From the NCBI GenBank assembly GCA_963931865.1, contig OZ007508.1, positions 2,098,324 to 2,162,323 on the forward strand: 64,000 nt of DNA, in the 5' to 3' direction. The notes under the pieces are model-generated. The model ran no database searches, had not been told where the DNA came from, and saw only the letters and a program-made list of their open reading frames with translations. The DNA is from Axinella damicornis (taxonomy: Eukaryota > Porifera > Demospongiae > Axinellida > Axinellidae). Each line of letters starts with the position of its first letter. The first letter of the stretch is position 1. Below are positions 22,201 through 33,050 of this stretch, piece by piece. The translations under genes were made by a program, and so were the position numbers.

Positions 22201-23487
22201 CTTAGTCTGGCTCTTGGAACATCTCGGTGCATGCACTGTTCCAATATCTACTTTCTTCTTTTCATTCCATTTGCTCTGGCAGGAATTGTACTCATTATTC
22301 TCATGCTGAAATGCAACCTCACTGTGTCCACAGGAACTCTCAATGGCCTCATCTTCTATGCTAACATCATTAGGGCAAATCATGCTGTCTTCTTCCCACT
22401 TGGAGGATCAGAAGGTTTCACTTCATTCCTGAGTGTGTTCATAGCCTGGTTGAACCTGGATCTGGGAGTGGAGGTGTGCCTCTTTCGAGGCATGGATGCA
22501 TATATCAGGACATGGCTCCAGTTTGTCTTCCCGTTGTATATCTGGGTTCTGGTTGGACTGATGATATGTTCAAGTAGGTACTCCACTACCATCGCCAGAC
22601 TGAGTGGTTCCAACACTGTTTCTGTCTTAGCCACTCTATTTCTCCTTTCGTATGCGAAACTTCTACGAACCATCATCGCTTCAATTTCTTTTACAATCTT
22701 GACTAACAGGCATGGAAGCACTTCGGCTGTTTGGCTACTTGATGGCAACATACTAGCAATGAAAGGTTCTCACATCCCCTTAGTTGTGATGAGCATCATT
22801 GCTTTAGTTGTGTATGTGCTCCCTTTCACAACGCTTGTGCTGCTTGCTCCGTGGCTCCAAGCCAGATCCGATCATCGTCTGCTGAGATGGGTCAATAAAA
22901 TAAAACCGCTACTGGATGCCTACCAAGGACCATACAGAGATAAGTTCAGATACTGGACTGGACTTCTTCTCGTGGTACGGATTGTCCTGTTTGCCATATT
23001 TGGTGGAAATGCACTGGGAGATCCTCGAATCAACCTCTTTGCAATATCAGTTGTCATCTTAACTCTAGTAGTGTTCTGGGTGATTGCAGGCAAAGTATAT
23101 AAGAAGTTATGGATCAAACTACTTGAATCTTTCTTCTTGCTTAACCTTGGTGCTTTTGCAGCTGCAACCCTCTTTCTGAAATCGTTAGAAGGGTTATCAG
23201 TTGTCCAGAAGCAAGCTGTTTTAACTTCCATCATGGTTGGTAGTGCTGCCCTTGTGTTCATTGGAATCCTTGCATACCACTGCTTTCAGGAAGTTACGAA
23301 GAAGAGTGTATTGAAGCATATTTTTTCAAAGTGTAGCGCATTTGTTACTGATGCAGATCACGATAGAGGATGCGCTGAGAACAGTGAAGGAGTGAGTGAT
23401 GGAAGCACAGCAGCAGTATCTCAACAACCAACTGTATCTGTTATAGCAATAAACGAACTTCGTGAGCCATTGCTAACTGACAGCTAA
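19258..23487 (+). CDS. BH3: beta-helix multi-pass membrane protein with duplicated ectodomain module
   Basis: An intact single exon of 1409 residues. ATG 19258 is used; the frame is open to an upstream TTG, but signal-peptide alignment (MVSQVCLLPLFLSCLIVGCAA) supports this ATG. The order of parts matches BH2: beta-helix to about residue 740, Cys-rich region (CPLGFNLTDKPPKCDC at about 890), membrane domain about 997-1340, tail ending LLTDS. Unusually, a roughly 100-residue block running from GGGLGIYI through TASVGANM, ITNCKFFEG, SKGGGFMLQ and NSELY/NSEF to SNSAANGGG occurs twice in tandem (about 20070-20372 and 20373-20670). Further on, a GGAIYI rung present in the other copies is missing (GNSVVGGDLFNSTFIQN). 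The ectodomain has therefore both gained and lost rungs while staying in frame. Function is unknown. Confidence 0.9.
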   Translation: MVSQVCLLPLFLSCLIVGCAATECWVRPDSTSHCNTRQPCLTLSEYVQNTSHYFSSNSVLHFLSGNHTISQTSRVIVQDVENISLVGSTGRATVQCNGRLSFTFSEVHNLQISSICFTGCGLEVTDDYRYVHAEPTRFGYLVYQQLVQLKVALLFVECSSVVLENVTVMESYGYGLLGYNMINAELNHCLFHHNYWRTQVDSNVHSNRQNNNLSGGARGAGGNALFKFVSSMHKNATRILNIFHSEFAHGRNQYKHDLDWVSKSPFDHGGGLGIYIKARRSFEGYNITIYNCIMYRNTAPVGANMILSVDMPLYASTTVHITNCKFFEGKSASKGGGFMLQIDGDSELFGQHETLHVSLANSELYSNSAANGGGLGIYITSEDVSITVNNCSMYNNTASVGANMFLSVHMSLHNSTVCITNCKFFEGRSTSKGGGFMLQVYSSISSFQAGSLTIYIANSEFYGNSAANGGGLYLGLQSAKESTGYIDYHKVHIMLILQQCICRDNVGKNGSGMSVLIDLPEASLLSLTIDNLTFVGNSVVGGDLFNSTFIQNAPHGDGGSVVYISAPGDPKLYQVTLTSTNFHRNFMLDTLQREHDCSVLYLNCVRNITIVNSTFSDNNCTSVAAKSSIFHFQGTVEFYRNTGYSGGALAFHYDAIPAVRIKNFMTLDPHTTVYIVNNTVLQYGGGILAEDECTMEHYCFFQAGNLNYTQMDARVVMEGNRAGKAGDSIFGGCLNSCYQKTLSLHHKIILTPKIFSSLFKIHGQTQSEVAATPQKVCFCERNQFKESVEYNYHCISEAVIAQFRGETFHVPAMIVGKYGYASPALVRTVIAPGDSGELEEQQSIQELGNMCENMTYSVRTPQESIKLHLKIESLLDNHMPLTILNISFRPCPLGFNLTDKPPKCDCALQLRKPGVKCNINTQLIHRPALVWIGNYSDEVVVHTNCPFDYCKPKDNDISLYEQNQQCAFNRSGVLCGACQPGLSLALGTSRCMHCSNIYFLLFIPFALAGIVLIILMLKCNLTVSTGTLNGLIFYANIIRANHAVFFPLGGSEGFTSFLSVFIAWLNLDLGVEVCLFRGMDAYIRTWLQFVFPLYIWVLVGLMICSSRYSTTIARLSGSNTVSVLATLFLLSYAKLLRTIIASISFTILTNRHGSTSAVWLLDGNILAMKGSHIPLVVMSIIALVVYVLPFTTLVLLAPWLQARSDHRLLRWVNKIKPLLDAYQGPYRDKFRYWTGLLLVVRIVLFAIFGGNALGDPRINLFAISVVILTLVVFWVIAGKVYKKLWIKLLESFFLLNLGAFAAATLFLKSLEGLSVVQKQAVLTSIMVGSAALVFIGILAYHCFQEVTKKSVLKHIFSKCSAFVTDADHDRGCAENSEGVSDGSTAAVSQQPTVSVIAINELREPLLTDS

Positions 23488-24100
23488 ATGCAGGCCAAGA
23501 TATAAGCAACTGAAATTGCCAGATGGTGTAGCTAACTATTGTAGCTATTGTGTTTGTATTTCTGTGACAGAAAGGATTAATAATGACCCATACAGAGCAG
23601 AACATTAATTTTGCACTGTGTGTTGTAATCATTAAGTATAAACTTTTAACTGTTAACTGCATGAGCCTTCTACCTGATAAACAATGAGTTGAGTGGATAA
23701 AGACATGCAGGTGAAATTATCAACGAAGTAGCAAACTACATGACCATTCAAATTTGTAGCCTCGTTCCTATATGCTCTCTGGGATGAGGCCATGGTAGCT
23801 AGTCAATACAACTCATGTTTCTTGTGAACTGCAGATGTACGCACATTCAAAGTACATAATATTATGGTAACCAATGCCTGGCTGTTACTGTGTAGATCTG
23901 CAATGGAAGGCCGGGCTGAGCATTGTTGTTGGGTTTAGCACCTTGAACTCGCGGTGTACTCTTTCATTGGACTTGGATTTTAGCAAAGTGGTTCAAAACC
24001 TATAGCTAGTCAGATCCACTGCAAACTGGACCCTACTAAACAGTGTGTAGATTTCGTCCAGTCATGTTTTATGAACTGCAGAGTACACATTCACAAGTAA
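23488..24100. other. BH3 3' flank up to a truncation junction
   Basis: The sequence is colinear with the BH2 and BH5 3' flanks up to about 24095 (CAGAGTACACATTCACAAGTAA), where it passes abruptly into membrane-domain coding sequence of BH4. No gene is seen. Confidence 0.7.
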
Positions 24101-25058
24101 ATTGTATATCTGGGTTCTTGTTGGATTCATGATATGTTTGAGTAGGTACTCCACTACCATCGCCAGACTGAGTGGTTCCAATACTGTTTCTGTCTTAGCC
24201 ACTCTGTTTCTCCTTTTGTATGCAAAACTCTTACGAACAATCATCTCTTCAATTTCTTTTACAACATTGACTGACAGGCATGGAAACACTGCAGCTGTCT
24301 GGCTACTTGATGGGAACATGCCAGCAATGAAAGGTTCTCACATCCCCTTAGTTGTGATGAGCATCGTTACTTTAGTAGTATATGTGATTCCTTTCACAAT
24401 GTTTGTGCTGCTTGCTCCATGGCTCCAAGCCAGATCTGGTCATCGTCTGCTGAGATGGGTCACTAAAATAAAACCGCTACTGGATGCCTACCAAGGACCA
24501 TACAGAGATAAATTTAGATACTGGACAGGACTACTTCTCTTGGTACGGATCATCCTGTTTGCCATATTTGGTGGTAATGCACTGGGAGATCCTCGAATCA
24601 ATCTCTTTGCCATATCAGCTGTTGTCCTAACTCTAGTAGTGTTCTGGGTGATTGCAGGCAAAGTATATAAGACATTATGGATGAAACTACTCGAGTCCTT
24701 CTTCTTGCTTAATCTTGGCATTTTTACAGGCGCAACTCTCTTTCTAAAATCCTTAGAGGGGTTTTCAGTTGTGGAGCAGCAAGCTGTTCTGACCACCATC
24801 ATGATTGGCAGTGCTTTCATTGTATTCATCGGAGTCCTTGCAAGTCACTGCTACCAAGAACTTGCAAAGATGGAAACATTTAAGGACCTCTGTGCAAAGT
24901 GTGTTGCATTCATTACTAAAGCAGATCGCAGAAGAGGAAGTGGTGGGAATGGTGGCGAAGGTATCAGTGATGGAAGCACAGCTGCAACATTTCAGCCACA
25001 AACGGTGTCTGTTATAGAAATGGATGAACTTCGCGAACCGTTGCTAACTGACAACTAA
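24101..25058 (+). pseudogene. BH4: 5'-truncated family fragment (membrane domain only)
   Basis: The fragment begins in the middle of the membrane domain at LYIWVLVGFMICLSRYST and is open for about 318 codons to the usual tail ELREPLLTDN. The first ATG in frame is at about 24129 (MICLSRY). It has no signal peptide, ectodomain or family promoter, and it starts exactly at a junction with BH3-type 3' flank. Sequence and following spacer are nearly identical to 42991-43947 of BH6, including the rare GFMICL variant, so it is the edge of a segmental duplication rather than an independent gene. Whether it is expressed cannot be judged. Confidence 0.85.
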
Positions 25059-26085
25059 GTTTGCTAGTACAGAAATCAGAGTAATAATGATAATGTGCTG
25101 TATCTAATGAACCTCACAATGTTTCAACTTTTAAGTTGTGCATGTGCTTGATGGTAATAGCCTCGTCTGCAGGACCTCTTCTGTTTGCGGTCAAGAAACC
25201 AGATTAGGAGAGGGCCTGGAGTTGAAGTTATACAGTGGTAGCACACACTGTGAGAATTGAGCCAAGTGCAGCTGCTACATTAGCATATAGTTTGGGTTGG
25301 ATATATCATGTGTTTACCACTCTAACCTGCATGATCTTACTGACCAAATTTTAATTTTAAGTAGAGTTCCATTTATGCACCTAAATCTGAATAGAAAGTT
25401 GTACGATCCTGAGTCAACAAAGTGTACATTAATGGTATTGGGGAAGAGTTATGTTTATGAAAATTGGAATAGAAAGGTTGCATAAGTATACGCAATCTGT
25501 TCCCAAAGTTTATGAAGCCCTGAAAGTTGTTTGCAAAGTTTCAGTTCATTCCCAAAAGTTGTTTCGTGAATGGCTGTGTTGATTATGCACTAAGAAATAT
25601 GTTCAGGCCATAAACAAAACAATTAAATTATATAAGAGGCATTTGCAGGCGGAAGGAAGGAAGATGTGTAATGCATGGGATGAAGGTAGTGGGAGGACGC
25701 ATGCAGAACGATGAACTTTCACCTGTATATATATGCATTGCCAAGGAAAGGTACCGGTATATAATTAGAAAGTGTTGATACAACTGTCATTGTGGTCTAC
25801 ACGATCAGTAGCACTATTGCAGCTATACCATTCTCACGGTCTTCCTCTACAACGAGGTCTATGTAGCTACACTGGCTATCCACCATGCATGCTTACACAC
25901 ATTTACTTCCCTCACATTGTACATGTGTTCATCTTACTAGTATAATTATGGTATCATGCACATTGGCCACTGTCTGTATACATATGATATATATAATAAT
26001 TAAGAACAGAGTTCATGACGCGGTAAACTTTGCAGCTAAAGGATGTTTAAAAACAACTTTTTAAACTGTCAGAAGACAGTAACAT
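25059..26085. other. BH4-BH5 spacer
   Basis: This is the uninterrupted form of the spacer that carries the fold-back element after BH1. It is nearly identical to 43948-44996. No conserved open frame. Confidence 0.7.
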
Positions 26086-26124
26086 AATAACACAAAACTT
26101 TGGGACTTGTTGGAGGTTCATAAA
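26086..26124 (+). promoter_or_regulatory. BH5 core promoter block
   Basis: ATAACACAAAACTTTGGGAC is followed by CATAAA at 26119-26124, 72 bases before the ATG, as in BH2 and BH7. Confidence 0.65.
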
Positions 26125-26190
26125 TGCACACTGCGTGCCCTCTCTACCTAAAGGAAGGTGTCTAACAATAATTCAGGAGACTAAGATGAG

Positions 26191-29100
26191 ATGGGCTTTC
26201 AGATGTTTTTGCTGCCACTGTTTCTCAGCTGTCTCATTGTTGGGTGTGGTGCCACAGAGTACTGGGTGAGGCCTGACTCTACCAGCAACTGCAACACAAG
26301 ACAGCCGTGTCTCACTCTGTCAGAGTATGTGCAGAACACCAGCCACTACTTCACCTCTAACTCTGTGCTTCACTTCCTGTCTGGTAACCACACTATTAGT
26401 CAGACCACAAGAGTGATTGTACAAGATGTTGAGAACATATCTCTTGTTGGTAGTGCAGGCCATGCTACTGTTCAGTGCAATGGGAGGCTTAGTTTGACAT
26501 TTTGGAAAGTTCATGATTTGCAGATCTCAAGCATAGGGTTCATAAAGTGTGGGCTGGAAGTATCTGATGACTTGCGATATGTACATACTGAACGTATAAC
26601 GGTGCCATTTGGATATCGAGTCCAGATTCAAGTGGCTCTGTTGTTTGTAGAATGTTGTTCTGTAGTATTGGAAAATGTGACAGTCATGGAAAGCTATGGG
26701 TACGGAGTACTAGGACATAACATGATGGCGAAACTGAATCATTGTCTGTTCCATCACAATTATTGGAGAAGGAGAGCAGACTCTAATATACAACAGTCCA
26801 GCTCCAACAACAGCAACCTATCTGAAATCAAATTACCTGGTGGTAATGCTCTTTTTAAGTACAAATCAAATGTTAGGTCCACGCTCCACTGTCCCCAAAA
26901 TGCCACTGAGATTTTGAAAATACTTCACTCAGATTTTGCTCACGGAGGAAACCAGTATGAATCTTCAAGTTTAATGTTCGAAGCATTTATCCATGGAGGT
27001 GGTTTAGTAATAGATATTGAATCAGGATATTTAGCAGTTGATGCTATCAACATTAATATCACAGTTTACAACTGCAGTATGTATAATAACACTGCTTCAG
27101 TTGGAGCAAATATGCTTCTGTCTGTTCACATGCCGTTGGACAATTTAATAACTGTCCACATCAATAACTGCAAGTTTTGGGGAGGAAAGAGCAACAGCAA
27201 AGGTGGAGGTTTTATGCTGGAGATCAATAGTTACACATTTTCCCCAGATCAGACAGGAAGTTTGACTGTTTACTTAATAAATTCAGAACTTTACAGTAAC
27301 TATGCTGCTAATGGAAGTGCAATTTACCTTGGTGTCGAAAGTCATTCAAAGGACCCCACTATGTTCATCATTGAACGATGTAGATGCCATAATAACCTGG
27401 GGGAATACGGGTCAGGAATGTATGTGCTGAGTGATTTGTGCATGAACTATTTCAGAACATCAATTGATGATCTTGTATTTGCTGGAAACAATGCAACATT
27501 TGCTGGAGGTGCGATATATATAAATTTGTATCATACATTTGAGATTGGAGATCAGTCATGGTTCTTTGGATCTAGCCTACTAAATCTTTCTCCTGAAGCA
27601 AGGCCTTTCATCTTAGAATTGTATCAATCCAAATTCATCCAAAATGCAGCACATTTCGGGGGAACAGCACTAGAAGTGCACATTAATGTACCCGTTCATC
27701 TACATGTAGCCTCATTCTGGAACAATACTATTAATCCGGCATCATTAATTCAGCTGACACTTAAGTCGACCATTTTTGACAAACAGTTTATGCTTGCAGA
27801 TACTATTGGAAGAGGGTTTGACTGTACGGTACTTCAACTGAGTTATGTAAGGAATATCACAATAGCTAGTTCCACATTCAGCGACAACAAGTGCACCTCG
27901 GTTACAGCAAAGAACTCAAAATTTCAACTCCAGGGATCAGTAGAATTTCTCAGGAATACAGGTTACAGTGGTGGGGCTCTTGCTTTCCACCGTGATGCAC
28001 ACAACTGTGAATCCAATCGAAGGATAAGGGTTGAAAACTCGATGATACTAACCCCCCACACCACTGTGTACATCGTTAACAACACAGCAGTGCGGTATGG
28101 TGGTGGTATACTAGCTGATGATGAGTGTATCGTGGAGCACTACTGTTTCTTTCAAACTAATAATGTCAACTACACACGGATGGATGTTAGAGTTGTAATG
28201 GAGGGCAACAGAGCTGGAAAGGCAGGAGACTCCATCTTTGGAGGCTGCCTCAACTCCTGCTACCTGAAAATGCTCTCACCCTTACACAAAACTATTCTAA
28301 GACCTAAACTCTTTTCATCACTTTTCCAAATACATGGACAGACACAGTCTGAAGTAGCGGCTAGTCCTCATAAGGTTTGCTTCTGTGATGGAGATCAGTT
28401 AGAAGGAAGTGTTGGGTACAACTACCACTGTATATCTGAAGCCATTATTGCACAATTCAGGGGAGAAACATTCCATGTTCCTGCTATGATAGTTGGTGAG
28501 TATGGGTATGCATCACCTGCACTCGTACGTACTGTGATAGCACCTGGTGACTCAGGAGAACTGGGAGAGCAACAAAGTATACAGGACTTGGGCAAGAAGT
28601 GTGCAAACTTGACATACTCGGTAAGAACACCACAAGAATCTCTTAATCTACAGCTGAAAATTGAAAGCCTCACTGACAATCAAATGCATACCACAATATT
28701 GAACATCTCATTCCGTCCATGTCCTCTTGGATTCAACTTATCAGACAATCCTCCAAAATGTGACTGTGCACTACAATTGAGAAAGCCTGGAGTGAAGTGC
28801 AACATCAACACTCAGTTAATCCATCGTCCAGCTCTGGTTTGGATCGGAAACTATTCAGATGAAGTGGTCGTCCACACAAACTGTCCATTTGACTACTGCA
28901 AGCCCACGGACAATGAAATAAGCCTGTATGAACAGAATCAACAGTGTGCATTCAGCCGTAGTGGAGTCCTGTGTGGAGCCTGTCAGCCTGGTCTTAGTCT
29001 GGCTCTTGGAACATCTCGGTGCATGCAGTGCTCAAATGTTTACATTTTTCTTTTCATCCCATTTGCTCTGGCAGGAGTTGCACTCATTGTACTAATGCTG

Positions 29101-30279
29101 AAATGCAACCTCACTGTGTCCACAGGAACTCTCAATGGCCTCATCTTCTATGCCAACATCGTAAGGGCAAATCACGCTGTCTTCTTCCCTCTTGGAAGAT
29201 CAGATGCTTTCAGTTCATTCCTGAGTGTGTTCATAGCCTGGCTGAACTTGGATCTGGGAGTGGAGGTGTGCCTCTTTCGTGGCATGGATGCATATATCAG
29301 GACATGGCTCCAGTTTGTCTTCCCATTGTATATCTGGGTTCTGGTTGGACTGATGATATGTTCCAGTAGGTACTCCACTACCATTGCCAGACTGAGTGGT
29401 TCCAACACTGTTTCCGTGTTAGCCACTCTGTTTCTCCTGTCATATGCAAAGCTCCTACGAACCATCATCGCTTCAATTTCTCTTACAACATTGACTGACA
29501 GGTATGGAAACACTTCAGCTGTCTGGCTACTTGATGGGAACATGCCAGCAATGAAAGGTTCTCACATCCCATTAGTTGTGATGAGCATCGTTGCTTTAGT
29601 AGTGTATGTGCTCCCTTTCACAATGCTTGTGCTGCTAGGTCCATGTCTCCAATCCAGATCCAATCATCGCTTGCTGCAGTGGGTCACTAAAATAAAACCG
29701 CTACTGGATGCCTACCAAGGACCATACAGAGATAAGTTCAGATACTGGACTGGACTTCTTCTCTTGGTACGGATTGTCCTGTTTGCCATATTTGGTGGAA
29801 ATGCACTTGGAGATCCTCGAATCAACCTCTTTGCCATAACAATTGTAGTTGCAACATTGCTAGTGTTCTGGGTGATTGCTGGGAAAGTTTACAAGAAATT
29901 ATGGATGAAACTACTTGAATCCTTCTTCATGCTCAACCTCATCATTTTAGCTACTTCAACTCTCTTCCTGAAGTCGTTAGAAGGGTTTTCAGTTGTCAAG
30001 AAGCAAGCTGTTTTAACTTCCATCATGGTTGGCAGTACTGCCCTTGTGTTCATTGGAATCCTTGCATACCAGTGCTGTCAGGAAGTTACCAAGAAGAGTG
30101 TATTCAAGCATGTTTTGTTAAAGTGTAGTGCATTTGTTACTGATGCAGATTACAATAGAGGATGTGCTGAGAACAGTGAAGGAGTCAGTCATGGAAGCAC
30201 AGCAGCAGTACCTCAACAACCAACTGTATCTGTTATAGCAATGAACGAACTTCGTGAGCCATTGCTAACTGACAGCTAA
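26191..30279 (+). CDS. BH5: beta-helix multi-pass membrane protein, intact
   Basis: A single exon of 1362 residues, the same subtype as BH2 (start MGFQMFLLPLF, end LLTDS) and very close to it along the whole length, including the ectodomain. Signal peptide about 1-21; beta-helix about 40-700; Cys-rich region from CPLGFNLSDNPPKCDC (about 843); membrane domain about 950-1295. Differences from BH2 are scattered substitutions plus a few small in-frame changes, for example HINVPVHLHVAS against YINEPVHLAS, and an added LHKTI after KMLSP. These are what one expects between functional duplicates. It is followed by the truncated BH6. Function is unknown. Confidence 0.9.
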   Translation: MGFQMFLLPLFLSCLIVGCGATEYWVRPDSTSNCNTRQPCLTLSEYVQNTSHYFTSNSVLHFLSGNHTISQTTRVIVQDVENISLVGSAGHATVQCNGRLSLTFWKVHDLQISSIGFIKCGLEVSDDLRYVHTERITVPFGYRVQIQVALLFVECCSVVLENVTVMESYGYGVLGHNMMAKLNHCLFHHNYWRRRADSNIQQSSSNNSNLSEIKLPGGNALFKYKSNVRSTLHCPQNATEILKILHSDFAHGGNQYESSSLMFEAFIHGGGLVIDIESGYLAVDAININITVYNCSMYNNTASVGANMLLSVHMPLDNLITVHINNCKFWGGKSNSKGGGFMLEINSYTFSPDQTGSLTVYLINSELYSNYAANGSAIYLGVESHSKDPTMFIIERCRCHNNLGEYGSGMYVLSDLCMNYFRTSIDDLVFAGNNATFAGGAIYINLYHTFEIGDQSWFFGSSLLNLSPEARPFILELYQSKFIQNAAHFGGTALEVHINVPVHLHVASFWNNTINPASLIQLTLKSTIFDKQFMLADTIGRGFDCTVLQLSYVRNITIASSTFSDNKCTSVTAKNSKFQLQGSVEFLRNTGYSGGALAFHRDAHNCESNRRIRVENSMILTPHTTVYIVNNTAVRYGGGILADDECIVEHYCFFQTNNVNYTRMDVRVVMEGNRAGKAGDSIFGGCLNSCYLKMLSPLHKTILRPKLFSSLFQIHGQTQSEVAASPHKVCFCDGDQLEGSVGYNYHCISEAIIAQFRGETFHVPAMIVGEYGYASPALVRTVIAPGDSGELGEQQSIQDLGKKCANLTYSVRTPQESLNLQLKIESLTDNQMHTTILNISFRPCPLGFNLSDNPPKCDCALQLRKPGVKCNINTQLIHRPALVWIGNYSDEVVVHTNCPFDYCKPTDNEISLYEQNQQCAFSRSGVLCGACQPGLSLALGTSRCMQCSNVYIFLFIPFALAGVALIVLMLKCNLTVSTGTLNGLIFYANIVRANHAVFFPLGRSDAFSSFLSVFIAWLNLDLGVEVCLFRGMDAYIRTWLQFVFPLYIWVLVGLMICSSRYSTTIARLSGSNTVSVLATLFLLSYAKLLRTIIASISLTTLTDRYGNTSAVWLLDGNMPAMKGSHIPLVVMSIVALVVYVLPFTMLVLLGPCLQSRSNHRLLQWVTKIKPLLDAYQGPYRDKFRYWTGLLLLVRIVLFAIFGGNALGDPRINLFAITIVVATLLVFWVIAGKVYKKLWMKLLESFFMLNLIILATSTLFLKSLEGFSVVKKQAVLTSIMVGSTALVFIGILAYQCCQEVTKKSVFKHVLLKCSAFVTDADYNRGCAENSEGVSHGSTAAVPQQPTVSVIAMNELREPLLTDS

Positions 30280-32247
30280 ATGGATAACCGACAGGCCAAG
30301 ATAAGCCACTGAAATTGCCAAATGGTGCAACTATTTTAGCTATTGTGTTTTTTATTTCTTCATCTCTGACTGAAGGGATAAATAATGGCCCAAACAGAGC
30401 AGAACATTTTTATTGTTTAATTTTGCACTGTGTGTTGTGATCATTAAGTATAAACTTTTAACTGTTAACTGCATGTGCCTTCTACCTGATAAACAATGAA
30501 CTGAGTGGATAAAGACATATCAACAAAGTAGCAAATTGCATGACCATTCAAATTTGTAGCTAGTCTCATTCCTATGCTCTCTGGAATGAGGCTATGAACA
30601 TTGTAGTCAATACCATTCAAGTTTGAACTGCAGATGTATGCATATTCAAAGTACATTTATTATGGTAACCAATGCCTGGCTGTTACTGTATAGATCTGCA
30701 ATGGAAGGGCTGAGCATTGTCGTTGGGTTTGGCACCTTGAACTTGCGGTGTACTCTTTCATTGGATTTGGATTTTAGCAAAGCGGTTCAAAACCTATAGT
30801 CAGATCCACTGCAAACTGGACTCTCATAGCTACTAAACAGTGTGTATATTTCTTCCAGTCATGTTTTGACTAAACTGTAGACGTACAGATTCACAAGTAA
30901 ATTATGGGTTGAGGAATGGCAAGCAATTCTTCTTAGAGGCCTACATTAGCACCAAAGACCGAAACTAGGTAGCTATGCTCTTTCAATAACTGCTCTTGCA
31001 TACCAGCCATAGTCTGATCCACTGCAAACTGAACCCTCACATTATAGCTATCAGTTGTGATTCTTATGATCTGCTTGTGATTATCTGAACGAGCTTTATA
31101 TGGGCAGTGATTGTAATTGAATGCTGAAGACACAATGACATTATATCAGGCTAGACAGTATTTATATACTTGTATCAGTCACTGCACATTGCAAACTCAA
31201 CATCAGGAAGGTACAATCAGCAGAGTCATGGCTGCTTAGGCTCAAGACAGTTACGCTGTGTACTTACATCAGCCTTTGAACACTCAATGTCAGGAGGGCG
31301 GAGTCAATGACTCTGCTGATTGCACCCTCCTGACATTGAGTCATGACTAATGGCTGCTTATAGGCTCAAGACAGTGTCTTGAGACAGCTACACTGTGTAC
31401 TTCACTGCACACTGTAAACTCAGTGTCAGGAGGTGTGATGGCTGCTTATGCTCAAGGCAGCTATCCTGTGTACATAATTATAATATCAGTCGCTGCACAG
31501 TCAATTCAATGTCCTTCATCATAGCATATTGTGAATGTGAAATCAAAGATTTTTGTGATATGGCATAAACACAACTTTGGTTGATATTGCAATTAAGTTT
31601 CAATGTTATTGTTAGTTAAGTTTCTGTCTAACCAGTGTATGAAACTCATTGTCTCACTAGGGAGTCCCAAGTGCTGGACATCCTGTGGGCACTATCACAG
31701 CCAATGCCCTTTGTCTGGTGAGGTTTCACAATGGACTATCAGTGGCTAAGTGTCACAGTGTGCAGTTAAGAGTTTTTTTAACAAGAATAAACTTCTTCAG
31801 ATTGTAAACTGCATGTGTGAGCCACTATCATGAAAACACTATGTTTCAAAATCATAGCTGGTGCCACTGTCTTGATGGATGTATAATACTGTAGTGGGTG
31901 AGACCCAACTCTGACAATAACTGCAATAGCTACAACAAGCTTAGCATCCTGCCGAGACCATGAATCTGGTCTGAACTTGCTGTTTTGATGGACACACACC
32001 TGAAGAATATTCTCAAGCTTGTAGGACCATAGATAAAGTAGGACTCAAGCCATGAACGTTCCAAACTCAAACGTTTGTCGGCAGAATGACAACTCTGTTC
32101 TCACAGCAAATCCTATTCTTAGTACCAGTACCACATTATACTTACGGTATGGCTATGTTTAGACAGCATGATCACTGTAAAACTTATATCTTTAGTTTTG
32201 TCTGCAGCTATCAGATTTTCCTATCGCTTCACTCAAATCAGAAGATC
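30280..32247. repeat. BH5-BH6 spacer with ~100-base repeats and inverted segments
   Basis: From about 31165 to 31510 there are at least three units of the CAATGTCAGGAGGG / GGCTGCTTAGGCTCAAGACAG repeat. One unit is partly inverted, giving a hairpin (CTCAATGTCAGGAGGG at about 31282 against CCCTCCTGACATTGAG at about 31325-31340) and a short palindrome CAAGACAGTGTCTTG. The whole spacer is nearly identical to 49187-51018. No gene is seen. Confidence 0.75.
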
Positions 32248-32298
32248 ATAATAACACACAACTTTGGGAATTGCACTTTATCCAAGGATCCATAAGTA
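32248..32298 (+). promoter_or_regulatory. BH6 core promoter block
   Basis: ATAATAACACACAACTTTGG, then GAATT, with the TATA-like CATAAGTA at 32291-32298, 82 bases before the ATG at 32373. The promoter is intact although the gene is split. Confidence 0.6.
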
Positions 32299-32372
32299 CA
32301 CAGCTCTGCATGGGACTGCACTTTCAGACTTAAGGCAATTGTCTCGAAGGTGCTCATAAGTCAAAGTTGAAG

Positions 32373-33050
32373 ATGGTCTCACAGGTGTGTTTGCTGCCAC
32401 TGTTTCTCAGCTGTCTCATTGTTGGGTGTGCTGCCACAGAGTACTGGGTGAGGCCTGACTCTACCAGCCACTGCAACACAAGACAGCCGTGTCTCACTCT
32501 GTCAGAGTATGTGCAGAACACCAGCCACTACTTCACCTCTAACTCTGTGCTTCATTTCCTGTCTGGTAACCACACTATCAGTAAGACCACACAAGCGATA
32601 GTACAACACGTTCAGAACATATCTCTTGTTGGTAGTGCAGGCCATACTACTGTTCAGTGCAATGGGAGGCTTAGTTTTACATTTTGGAAAGTTCATAACT
32701 TGCAGATTTCAAGCATTGGCTTCATTGGGTGTGGGCTGGGAGTAACAGATGACTACCGATATATACAAAAATGGTGGTCTAGATTGACCACTCATCAGGT
32801 TCAAGTGGCTCTGTTGTTTGTAGAATGTTCTGTGGTGTTGGAAAATGTTCACGTCATGGAAAGCTATGGGTATGGTTTAATTGGATATAACATGATCATG
32901 GCTAAATTGAATCATTGCCTGTTCTATCACAATTATTGGAGAATTCAAGATTCAAATATGCAACGTTTCAGCACCACCACTAACAATAAAATACTAGTGG
33001 CGAAAATGGTATATCCTCGAACCCTCCGACGTGCCTGGGCTCAAGACTAA
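32373..33050 (+). pseudogene. BH6 5' half: signal peptide and first beta-helix part, cut by insertion
   Basis: ATG 32373 opens MVSQVCLLPLFLSCLIVGCAATEYW and the family N-terminal module. The frame follows the family to HNYWRIQDSN (about 32950), then runs from about 32990 into unrelated sequence and stops at 33048-33050. The natural continuation (GGNALFKF...) is found at about 40585 in BH6b, so the gene is split by about 7.6 kb. Two features are unusual even before the break: the variable loop RYIQKWWSRLTTHQ differs from all other copies, and one serine of the conserved CSSVV is missing (ECSVVLENV). A secreted fragment of about 225 residues could still be translated from the intact promoter, but nothing shows that it is. 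Confidence 0.85.

Noticed and set aside
31165..31510. CRISPR-like appearance of the spacer repeats
   Set aside because: Units are long, degenerate and few, have no unique spacers and no cas genes, and lie in eukaryotic DNA.
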